From contig DASRAU010000043.1 in the NCBI GenBank assembly GCA_035638075.1, positions 83,345-147,344 of the forward strand: DNA of 64,000 bases, in the 5' to 3' direction. Below, one piece after another: positions 26,453-35,183 of the stretch. Made by a program: the position numbers and the translations under genes. Each line of letters opens with the position of its first letter. Position 1 is the stretch's first letter. The notes beneath the pieces are model-generated. The model was not told where the DNA came from and made no database searches. It worked only from the letters and a program-made list of their open reading frames with translations. The DNA is from DASRAU01 sp035638075 (GTDB lineage Bacteria > Acidobacteriota > Polarisedimenticolia > Gp22-AA2).

Positions 26453-27088
26453 GTGTCGCTGGTCATCCGTTCGGTCGGTGCGTTCGCGATCCTGCAGGGA
26501 GTTCTCCTCGCCGCGCCCGCGGTGCTGTCGTCCCCGGGCAAGGGCCCCTCGGCGGCGAAGGCCGTCCATGCGGTGGCGACGCCCGAGGGCTGTCTGGCCC
26601 CGGCCGCGGAACCTTCCGACGTCGAGGCCTGCCACCACGTGGCGCTCGAGCTCGCGGGGCAGCGCGATTTCGACCGGGCCATCGCCATCGAATCGACTCT
26701 CTTCGAACGCCAGCCGGCGAATGCCGAGGTGGCGACCGCGCTCGCGCAGATGCAGGAGACGGGGCGCAAGGATGTCGTGCAGGCGCTGAAGATGTACCAC
26801 GAGGCCCTGTACGCCTCGCCCGGCTATCCGGCGGCCCTGCTCGGCCTCGGGATCCACTGGAAGGGGCGCGGCGAGAGCCGGATCGCGGAGCGCTACTTCG
26901 CCCGCGGCGCCAAGGAGAACCCGGAACAGCCGATCTTCCAGGTCCGCCTGGCCGAGGTGCTGATCGACGCCGGCCGGGGCCAGGAGGCCGCCCCGATCCT
27001 CCAGGCCGTGGCGGAGCGCTTCCCGGGCACCGGCGAGGCCGACGATGCCCGCCGCCTGATGTCCCGCACCAGCCTGGCCCGACCGTAA
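26453..27088 (+). CDS. Exported TPR protein
   Basis: A 211-residue protein starting at GTG 26453, which has a strong AGGAGG Shine-Dalgarno sequence. Signal peptide at about 1-27 (VGAFAILQGVLLAAPAVLS). The mature part has a Cys pair (GCLAPA...EACHH) that may form a disulfide and then four TPR-like units (RDFDRAIAIESTLFERQPAN, ALKMYHEALYASPG, RIAERYFARGAKENP, GQEAAPILQAVAERFPG). It is divergent from the amidohydrolase and upstream of the tricorn gene. No catalytic motif. Confidence 0.75.
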   Translation: MSLVIRSVGAFAILQGVLLAAPAVLSSPGKGPSAAKAVHAVATPEGCLAPAAEPSDVEACHHVALELAGQRDFDRAIAIESTLFERQPANAEVATALAQMQETGRKDVVQALKMYHEALYASPGYPAALLGLGIHWKGRGESRIAERYFARGAKENPEQPIFQVRLAEVLIDAGRGQEAAPILQAVAERFPGTGEADDARRLMSRTSLARP

Positions 27089-27177
27089 CTCCGACCCACC
27101 AAACCCCGAGTCACGCAGCCACCTGACCCGCGCCGCCGCTGGCGGCCCCGGGAACCCGACCGGCCCGGAGCGCGTTG

Positions 27178-27207
27178 TTGACGCTGCCGGCGGGGGTGCC
27201 CTATCCT
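27178..27207 (+). promoter_or_regulatory. Candidate promoter of the tricorn protease gene
   Basis: TTGACG (27178-27183), 18-base spacer, TATCCT (27202-27207); ATG follows at 27243 with a GGAGGAG ribosome-binding site. Confidence 0.5.
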
Positions 27208-27242
27208 CCCGGCTTTCCCGACTCGAGGAGGAGCGTTCCCCC

Positions 27243-30200
27243 ATGTCATTCGCTGCGGTCCGCCGTGCGGCCCTGCTTCTGTCCCTGGCGTTGCTTCCTT
27301 GCCTGGCCACCTCCGCCCAGGCGCTCGAGGAGTGCCGGCTGCTGCGCCAGCCCGACATCCAGGGGGATCGCATCGTCTTCGTGTACGCCGGCGATCTCTG
27401 GACCGTGCCGCGTTCGGGGGGTGTTGCGGCCCGCCTGACGACGCACGAAGGGCTCGAGCGCTTCCCCAAGCTGTCGCCCGACGGCAAGTCGGTCGCCTTC
27501 ACGGCGGAGTACGACGGCAACTTCGACGCCTTCGTCGTGCCGGTGGAAGGGGGAGATCCGGTCCGGCTGACGTTCCACCCCGATGTGGACCAGGTCGCCG
27601 ACTGGTACCCGGACGGCAAGTCGGTCCTGCTGCGCTCGCAGCGGGCGTCGGCCATGCGGCGCTACGACCGTTTCTTCAAGGTGGCCGCGACCGGCGGCTT
27701 CGAGGAGCTGCTGCCGCTGCCGACCGGCGGCTACGCGACCTTCTCCGCCGACGCGAAGAAGATCGCCTTCGTTTCGCCCTCGTACGACAACCGGACCTGG
27801 AAGCGCTACAAGGGCGGCAACGCCCCCGAGATCTGGACCTACGACTTCGCCGCCAACACGTCGGAAAAGATCACCGACTGGCCGGGCGCCGACGAGTGGC
27901 CGATGTGGTGGAAGGACACCATCTACTACGCCTCCGATCGGGGCGGCCGCACCGCCAACCTCTGGGCCTACGACCTCAGGACGAAGCAGCACCGCCAGGT
28001 CACCCACTTCGACGAGTACGACGTCAAGTGGCCGAGCATCGGGGGAGACAGCATCGTCTTCGAGAACGGCGGGTCGCTCTACGTCCTCGACCTGCCGTCC
28101 GACAAGCCGGTGGCGGTCAAGGTGCTCGTGCCGGACGACCGGCCGGCCACCCGTCCGGAGCTGCGCAACGTCTCCCGCTTCATCAACGGCTATGACCTGT
28201 CGCCGTCGGCGAAGCGGGCGGTCTTCGAGGCGCGCGGCGATCTCTTCACCGTGCCGGCGGAGAAGGGGGACGTCCGCAACCTGACCCATTCTCCCGGCTC
28301 GCGCGAGCGTGACCCGGCCTGGTCGCCCGACGGGAAATGGATCGCCTACCTGTCGGACGCGAGCGGCGAGTACCAGATCCACGTCGTCGGCAGCGACGGG
28401 AAGACGCCCGACCGCCAGGTGACCAAGGAGGGCGCGACCTTCCGCTATCCGCCGCGCTGGTCCCCCGACTCGAAGAAGGTGGCCTTCTCAGACAAGACGA
28501 TGACCGTCTGGTACGCCGACGTGGAGAGCGGGAAGATCACGAAGATCGACAAGAGCGATTTCGGCGAGATGTTCGACTACGCCTGGTCGCCCGACTCCCG
28601 CTACGTCGCCTTCTCGCGCCCGGAACGCAACGGCATGAACCGCGTGATGATCTACGCCCTGGAGGGCGGGAAGCTGTCTCCCGTGTCGAGCGGTCTCTAC
28701 GACGATTTCTCGCCGGCCTGGGAGCCGGGCGGCGACTACCTCTACTTCATCTCCCGCCGGACTCTGAACCCGCGTTTCGGCGCTTTCGAGCTGGACTTCC
28801 AGTTCTCCGCCACCGATCGGATCTACGCGGCGGCCCTGCGCCAAGGCGTCGCCTCGCCGGTCGCGCCGCAGAGCGACGAGGAGAAGGGCGACGAGGACAA
28901 GGACAAGGACAAGGATAAGGATAAGGATAAGGATAAGGACAAGAAGGACGCGGACAAGGCCGACAAGAAAGACGACGCCAACGGAAAAGGCGACAAGGGC
29001 GCGGCCGACAAGAAAGCCGGCGACAAGGGGGACAAGGACGCGAAGGGGGAGAAGAAGGACGCTCCCAAGCCGATCTCCATCGACTTCGACGGGATCGCCT
29101 CCCGCATCGCCGAGATCCCCGTCCCGCCCAGCCGGTACCGCAGCCTCTATGCGATCAAGGGCAAGCTCCTCTACGCGCGCCTCGAGGAGCCGGACAACTT
29201 CGACGGGCCCAACGCCCCGGGAGCGCAGGCCACGATCCTGCAATACGACTTGGAGAAGCGGAAGGAGGCCACCGTTCTCGCCAAGGTCGATCCCGGCTTC
29301 GCCGTGAGCAAGGACGGCTCGAAGCTCCTCTACCAGGTCGGCGAGTCCTTCGGCATCGTCGACGCTTCCGAGGGCAAGAAGCCCGGGGACGGCAAGATCG
29401 AAACCGGCAATCTCACCACCGTCGTCGACCCGCGCCAGGAATGGATGCAGATGTTCAACGAGGCGTGGCGGCTGGAGCGGGACTTCTACTACGACCCGAA
29501 CATGGGCGGCCTCGACTGGAAGGCGGTCGGGGAACGCTACCGCAAGCTGGTGCCGTACGTCGCGCACCGCTCGGACCTGAACTACATTCTCGGTGAGCTG
29601 ATCGGCGAGCTGTCCACGTCGCACACCTACGTGAGCGGCGGCGACCAGCCGCAGACCCCCCGTATTGATGTTGGGCTGCTCGGCGCCGACTACACGCTCG
29701 ACGCGAAGAGCGGGCGCTACCGCTTCCAGACCATTTACCGTGACCGGGACTGGAACGGCCCGACGGCGGCGCCCCTCGGCGAGCCGGGCATCGAGGTCAA
29801 GCCGGGCGACTACCTGCTCGAGGTGAACGGCGTCCCGCTGAAAGCGCCGACCAACATCTACGCCGCGTTCCAGGGGACGACCGGTAAGCAGACGACGATC
29901 GTCGTCGGGTCCTCACCGGACGACGCGAAGCCGCGCACCTTCACGGTGACGCCGGCGCGCGAGGAGACCTCGCTGCGCTACATGGCGTGGGTGGCGGCGA
30001 ACCGGGCCCGCGTGGACGAGGCGACCGGGGGGCGCGTCGCCTATGTGCACGTCCCGAACACGGCCATCCAGGGGATCCAGGAGTTCACCAAGCAGTACTA
30101 CCCGCAGATCGGCAAGGACGGGATCATCGTGGACGACCGCTTCAACGGGGGCGGCTTCATCCCCGACTTCTTCGTCAACCGCCTGCGCCAGACCACCTGG

Positions 30201-30638
30201 GCGGCCTGGAACAACCGGGACGGATTCGGGTTCGTCACCCCGAACGCCTCGATCGACGGGCCGAAGTGCATCCTTATTAATCAGTACGCCGGCTCGGGGG
30301 GGGACGCCTTCCCGTACTTCTTCCGCCAGCAGGGGGTCGGCCCGGTGATCGGGATGCGGACCTGGGGCGGGCTCGTCGGCATCAGCCACGGGCTGCCGCT
30401 GGTGGACGGCGGCGCCGTCACCATGCCCGACTTCGGGTTCTGGGATCCGAAAACGCGACAGTGGATGGTCGAGAACCACGGCGTCGATCCCGACATCGAG
30501 GTGGAAAATGCCCCGGACAAGATGGTCTCCGGCCACGATCCGCAGCTCGAGCGCGCCATCCAGTACGTGCTGGACGAGCTGAAGAAGAACCCGGTGAAGC
30601 GGCCGGCCCCGCCGGACTTCAAAGTCCAGTCGAAGTAG
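27243..30638 (+). CDS. Secreted tricorn-type S41 protease
   Basis: A 1,131-residue protein. Signal peptide at about 1-28. N-terminal six-bladed and seven-bladed beta-propellers (repeats such as FPKLSPDGKSVAFTAEYDG, DPAWSPDGKWIAYLSD) are interrupted by a 70-residue Lys/Asp-rich insert (about 545-615). Then come the C1 helical domain (WRLERDFYYDPNMGGLDW), His in STSHTYVSGGD, a PDZ domain (about 830-900) and the S41 core with GSGGD (nucleophile near Ser1018) and WGGLVGI. All catalytic elements of archaeal tricorn are in place. Tricorn normally acts on peptides in the cytosol; the signal peptide puts this one in the periplasm, as in many bacterial homologues. The next gene is convergent with a 3-base gap. 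Confidence 0.93.
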   Translation: MSFAAVRRAALLLSLALLPCLATSAQALEECRLLRQPDIQGDRIVFVYAGDLWTVPRSGGVAARLTTHEGLERFPKLSPDGKSVAFTAEYDGNFDAFVVPVEGGDPVRLTFHPDVDQVADWYPDGKSVLLRSQRASAMRRYDRFFKVAATGGFEELLPLPTGGYATFSADAKKIAFVSPSYDNRTWKRYKGGNAPEIWTYDFAANTSEKITDWPGADEWPMWWKDTIYYASDRGGRTANLWAYDLRTKQHRQVTHFDEYDVKWPSIGGDSIVFENGGSLYVLDLPSDKPVAVKVLVPDDRPATRPELRNVSRFINGYDLSPSAKRAVFEARGDLFTVPAEKGDVRNLTHSPGSRERDPAWSPDGKWIAYLSDASGEYQIHVVGSDGKTPDRQVTKEGATFRYPPRWSPDSKKVAFSDKTMTVWYADVESGKITKIDKSDFGEMFDYAWSPDSRYVAFSRPERNGMNRVMIYALEGGKLSPVSSGLYDDFSPAWEPGGDYLYFISRRTLNPRFGAFELDFQFSATDRIYAAALRQGVASPVAPQSDEEKGDEDKDKDKDKDKDKDKDKKDADKADKKDDANGKGDKGAADKKAGDKGDKDAKGEKKDAPKPISIDFDGIASRIAEIPVPPSRYRSLYAIKGKLLYARLEEPDNFDGPNAPGAQATILQYDLEKRKEATVLAKVDPGFAVSKDGSKLLYQVGESFGIVDASEGKKPGDGKIETGNLTTVVDPRQEWMQMFNEAWRLERDFYYDPNMGGLDWKAVGERYRKLVPYVAHRSDLNYILGELIGELSTSHTYVSGGDQPQTPRIDVGLLGADYTLDAKSGRYRFQTIYRDRDWNGPTAAPLGEPGIEVKPGDYLLEVNGVPLKAPTNIYAAFQGTTGKQTTIVVGSSPDDAKPRTFTVTPAREETSLRYMAWVAANRARVDEATGGRVAYVHVPNTAIQGIQEFTKQYYPQIGKDGIIVDDRFNGGGFIPDFFVNRLRQTTWAAWNNRDGFGFVTPNASIDGPKCILINQYAGSGGDAFPYFFRQQGVGPVIGMRTWGGLVGISHGLPLVDGGAVTMPDFGFWDPKTRQWMVENHGVDPDIEVENAPDKMVSGHDPQLERAIQYVLDELKKNPVKRPAPPDFKVQSK
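28896..28943 (+). repeat. Hexanucleotide tandem repeat inside tricorn gene
   Basis: Eight copies of GA(C/T)AAG encode Asp-Lys repeats. Copies 4-7 all carry GAT, against the GC-rich codon preference, which fits recent slippage. Being a multiple of three, length changes keep the frame. Confidence 0.8.
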
Positions 30639-30641
30639 TCG

Positions 30642-31622
30642 TCAGGCCGGGCCGAGGGTCATCGTCATCGGCCCCTTGACGAGGACCCTGATGCGCGTCG
30701 GGGCCGGCGCGCCGCCGGGCGTACCGCCCTGCGTCCCGGTCCCCGAGCTGCCGTCGGAGTTCATCGTCAGGCCGGGTGGCAGCGGGATGTCCGCGGTCAT
30801 CGTCAGGTCGAGATCGACCTGGATGGTGCGGAAGGTGCCGTTGGAGAGATCGAAGATCGCCGAGCCGGTGCCGCCGCCGGCCATTTCCAGCTTCTGCCCC
30901 TGCCCGACCGTCATCGAGGCGGCTTCCGGAAGCGTCTGCTTCACGTCGAAGGTCGCCTCCTTGCGGGTCAGCGTCTTCAGCGTATAGAGCCAGACCGCCT
31001 GCACCTGGCGCTCGCCCTTTCCGGAAGGACCAGGAAGGGTCATGGTCGTCTTCGTCTCGAAGGTGTCTCCGGGGCGCAGGTCCTTGTCGGGGAGGACGGG
31101 AAGCGAATCGGCGACGCGCTCCCGCACCCGCTTGGGGATTCCTTCGGTCGCGCTGTCGCCCGCATCGAGGATCGCCTGGCGGCCGTCGGCGGTGACGTGT
31201 CCCTGCGAGGGCGGCTTCTCGGCCGCCTTGTCGAGCGACGGGATGGCGCGCGTCTGGCCGCCCTGGGTCAGCGTTCCCTTCGCCTCGAGGATCCTGTATT
31301 CGAAGGGAAGGGTGCCGTCGGCGTTGCGCGTCTTCGTCTGCAGCCGGGCCTTCGAAGAGACCTCCTGCTTGATCTCGCCGGTCATCGACTGCAGCAGAGC
31401 CAGGAGCGGCGCGGGCACCGAAGCCGGGTCGAAGGTCATGGTGAGGTTGAGTCCGAGCGCCTGCTCGTAGCTGGCCTGGGGCTTGAAACCGTAGCGCAGC
31501 CGGACCGAATCGGCCGCGGAGGCCTCGGAGAGGAGCGCGCAGGCGCCAAGAACCGCGATCGTCAAGGCCGGCCGCACGCGACTTCTTGCGGGAATCGCCT
31601 GCGGCAGCGTCACTCTGGGCAT
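30642..31622 (-). CDS. Secreted hypothetical protein
   Basis: A 326-residue protein with a signal peptide (about 1-37, ending EASA). The mature protein is predicted beta-rich with strands such as VRLRYGFKPQASYEQAL, FEYRILEAKGTLTQGG and TFRTIQVDLDLTMTADIPLPPG, and ends in a Gly/Thr/Pro-rich region and IRVLVKGPMTMTLG. The overall pattern resembles uncharacterised secreted DUF6263-like proteins, but I do not recognise it firmly. Nothing catalytic is seen. A TAGTCT hexamer lies 9 bases before the ATG with no Shine-Dalgarno sequence. It is convergent with the tricorn gene. Confidence 0.7.
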   Translation of the reverse strand: MPRVTLPQAIPARSRVRPALTIAVLGACALLSEASAADSVRLRYGFKPQASYEQALGLNLTMTFDPASVPAPLLALLQSMTGEIKQEVSSKARLQTKTRNADGTLPFEYRILEAKGTLTQGGQTRAIPSLDKAAEKPPSQGHVTADGRQAILDAGDSATEGIPKRVRERVADSLPVLPDKDLRPGDTFETKTTMTLPGPSGKGERQVQAVWLYTLKTLTRKEATFDVKQTLPEAASMTVGQGQKLEMAGGGTGSAIFDLSNGTFRTIQVDLDLTMTADIPLPPGLTMNSDGSSGTGTQGGTPGGAPAPTRIRVLVKGPMTMTLGPA

Positions 31623-31631
31623 CGGGCGCGG

Positions 31632-31637
31632 AGACTA
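31632..31637 (-). promoter_or_regulatory. Candidate -10 box before the secreted hypothetical gene
   Basis: TAGTCT on the minus strand, 9 bases before the ATG at 31622; a near-leaderless arrangement like several other genes here. No -35 found. Confidence 0.3.
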
Positions 31638-31752
31638 CCCCACGGTCCGGGGGAGGTCAAGGCGAGCGCGGGGCGAAATGCCACGCGCGCGAGGCGAAAC
31701 GCCCCATCCCCCACTCCTCATGCGTCCGGGACCGGGGCGCGCGCGCGTGGTG

Positions 31753-31758
31753 TAGAGT
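31753..31758 (+). promoter_or_regulatory. Candidate -10 box of tRNA-Leu
   Basis: TGTAGAGT ends 13 bases before the mature tRNA 5' end, the right distance for a short leader. Confidence 0.35.
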
Positions 31759-31771
31759 GCCCGGCGGCGTC

Positions 31772-31853
31772 GCGAAAGTGGCGGAACCGGCAGACGCGCT
31801 GGACTTAGGATCCAGTGGGGCAACCCATGAGGGTTCGAATCCCTCCTTTCGCA
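31772..31853 (+). tRNA. tRNA-Leu (anticodon TAG)
   Basis: Class II tRNA of 82 bases: acceptor GCGAAAG/CTTTCGC, anticodon TAG, long variable arm (TGGGGCAACCCA), T-arm GGTTCGAATCC. The CCA end is not encoded. Confidence 0.95.
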
Positions 31854-31866
31854 CGCCTCGCGACTC

Positions 31867-31895
31867 TTGCGGCGGGGCTGGCCCTCTGCTAGAGT
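31867..31895 (+). promoter_or_regulatory. Candidate promoter of tig-clpP-clpX-lon
   Basis: TTGCGG (31867-31872), 17-base spacer, TAGAGT (31890-31895) preceded by TGC (extended -10). Confidence 0.4.
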
Positions 31896-31976
31896 CCGAC
31901 GCGTGTCGAAAGGAAGACCGTAGCGCCGTCGAAGACGGACCCCTCCTGTAGCCTTCCCCAGAGACCGACGACGACG

Positions 31977-33287
31977 ATGCCCGCGAACGAGAGCGACGCG
32001 ATGAATGTGATCGTGAATGAACTGGAGCGCTGCAAGCGCGGCCTCGAGGTGACCATCCCGGGGAGCCGGGTCGCCGACGAGATGACGCGCGCGTTCCAGG
32101 AGTACGCGCACCATGCCCGCGTCCCCGGTTTCCGCAAGGGGAAGATCCCGATCGACGTGGTGCGCCGCCGCTTCGCGAAGGAAGTGCGGGACGAGGTCAT
32201 CGGCCGTCTCGTGCGCAGCGAGGCGCTGCGCGTCCTCGAAGAGAAGCACCTCGATCCCGTGGAGGCGCCGGTCCTCGAGGAGGTCACCTGGGAGGACGGC
32301 CAGCCCCTGAAGTTCCGCGCCACCTTCGAGGTGCGTCCCGAGATCGACGTGAAGGATTACCGCGGCCTCAAGGTCACGGTCCCGAAGCACGCGGTGACGG
32401 ACGACATGGTGGAGACCTCCATGCGCGGGCTCGCCGAGCGTGCCGCGCGGCTGGAGGCCATCTCCGGGCGCCCGGTCCAGAAGGGCGATTACATCGTCGG
32501 GACGCTGTCGTGCCGCTTCCTGAAGGGGAAAGGCAAGAACCTCAAGGACGAGCCGCTCCTGCTGGAGGCGGGCTCGGAGGAGAACCATCCCGACTTCAAC
32601 GCCGCCATCCTCGGGATGAACGCCGGCGAGACGAAGACCTTCGAGGTGGATTACCCCGCCGATTACAATGCCGTCAGCCTGAGGAACTCGACCGTCGAGT
32701 ACACGCTCGTACTCACCGAAATCAAGCAGAAGATCGTTCCCGGCCTCGACGACGCGCTGGCGAAGGAGATCGGTTCGTTCACCTCGCTCGAGGAGATGCG
32801 GACGCGCGTGCGCAGCGAGATCGAGCGGCGGGCGGCGGCCGCGGAGCGCGACGAGGCGCGGCAACGGCTCCTGGCCGACCTCGTGAAGCGTCACCCGGTG
32901 GACGTGCCCGAGTCGATGGTCGAGGCGCAGCTCGACGCGCGCATCGAGTCGATGGCGCGGGACCTGATCTCCCGGGGGATCGACCCGGCGAAGGCCGAGG
33001 TGGACTGGCCCGGCGAGCGCGAGCGCGCTCGGACGGCGGCCTCCGACGCGGTCCGGGCGATGCTTCTGCTCGACGCGATCGCGGTCCGCGAGAAGATCGA
33101 GGCGACCGAGGAGGATCTCAACGACGTGCTCAAGGAGGAGGCGCGCCGACACAACGCGAGCGTCGCGTCTGTCAAGGAGAAACTCGGCCAAAGTGCGCGT
33201 CTGTCAAGCCTTCGGAGGCAGATCGTCAGGGAAAAGTCGCTTGACTTAGTGCTGCGTGATGCTACTATTACGCCCGAGGTGAGATAG
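31977..33287 (+). CDS. tig: Trigger factor
   Basis: Ribosome-bound chaperone and peptidyl-prolyl isomerase, 436 residues. The N-terminal ribosome-binding domain has the signature VPGFRKGKIP (about 45-55). A PPIase domain (about 150-240) has VQKGDYIVGTL and FEVDYP, and the C-terminal helical arms run to the end. ATGs at 31977 and 32001 (MNVIVNELERCKRGLEV) are both plausible; neither has a strong Shine-Dalgarno sequence. It is followed 6 bases later by clpP, the usual tig-clpP-clpX-lon order. Confidence 0.96.
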   Translation: MPANESDAMNVIVNELERCKRGLEVTIPGSRVADEMTRAFQEYAHHARVPGFRKGKIPIDVVRRRFAKEVRDEVIGRLVRSEALRVLEEKHLDPVEAPVLEEVTWEDGQPLKFRATFEVRPEIDVKDYRGLKVTVPKHAVTDDMVETSMRGLAERAARLEAISGRPVQKGDYIVGTLSCRFLKGKGKNLKDEPLLLEAGSEENHPDFNAAILGMNAGETKTFEVDYPADYNAVSLRNSTVEYTLVLTEIKQKIVPGLDDALAKEIGSFTSLEEMRTRVRSEIERRAAAAERDEARQRLLADLVKRHPVDVPESMVEAQLDARIESMARDLISRGIDPAKAEVDWPGERERARTAASDAVRAMLLLDAIAVREKIEATEEDLNDVLKEEARRHNASVASVKEKLGQSARLSSLRRQIVREKSLDLVLRDATITPEVR

Positions 33288-33293
33288 CCCCCT

Positions 33294-33878
33294 ATGCCCC
33301 TCATCCCCATGGTCGTTGAACAAACCAATCGTGGGGAACGCGCCTACGACATCTACTCGCGACTCCTCAAAGACAACATCGTGTTCATCGGCAGCGCCAT
33401 CGACGAGCACCTCAGCAACGTGGTGATCGCGCAGCTGCTGTTCCTCGAAGCCGAGGATCCGGAGAAGGACATCTCGATCTACATCAACAGCCCGGGTGGA
33501 TCGGTCACCGCCGGGCTGGCGATCTACGACACGATGCAGTTCATCCGGCCGGACATCTCGACGATCTGCATCGGCGAGGCGGCCAGCATGGCGGCGGTGC
33601 TCCTCGCGGCGGGGACGAAGAAGAAGCGCTTCGCGCTCCCGAACTCGCGCGTGCTGCTGCACCAGCCGATGGGTGGATTCTCCGGTCAGGCGACCGATGT
33701 CGACATCCATGCGAAGGAGATTCTCAGGGTGCGGCAGCGGCTGAACGAGATCCTCTCGCACCACACCGGCCAGCCGCTGGATCGCATCCACAAGGACACC
33801 GACCGCGATTTCATCCTGACCAGCGGCTCGTCCGTGGAATACGGCGTCATCGATCAGGTCATTTCGCAGCGCGAGTAG
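33294..33878 (+). CDS. clpP: ATP-dependent Clp protease proteolytic subunit
   Basis: Serine peptidase forming the tetradecameric barrel, 194 residues. Catalytic Ser in GEAASMAAVLLAAG, His in LLHQPMGG, and Asp after the handle helix (DTDRDF). The short propeptide (MVVEQTNRGERAYDIYSRLL) is typical. GAGGTGAG just upstream of the ATG lies across the tig stop. It forms ClpXP with the next gene. Confidence 0.98.
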   Translation: MPLIPMVVEQTNRGERAYDIYSRLLKDNIVFIGSAIDEHLSNVVIAQLLFLEAEDPEKDISIYINSPGGSVTAGLAIYDTMQFIRPDISTICIGEAASMAAVLLAAGTKKKRFALPNSRVLLHQPMGGFSGQATDVDIHAKEILRVRQRLNEILSHHTGQPLDRIHKDTDRDFILTSGSSVEYGVIDQVISQRE

Positions 33879-33927
33879 GCGAGGGCCGGGACGAACTCAG
33901 TCCGGGCTCATCAGGAGAGAGAGCACG

Positions 33928-35166
<1,239 letters not shown>

Positions 35167-35183
35167 TCCAGCCGCACACCCTG

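Noticed and set aside
28896..28943. CRISPR-like or intergenic repeat
   Set aside because: Six-base units in phase with codons inside the tricorn gene; no spacers.
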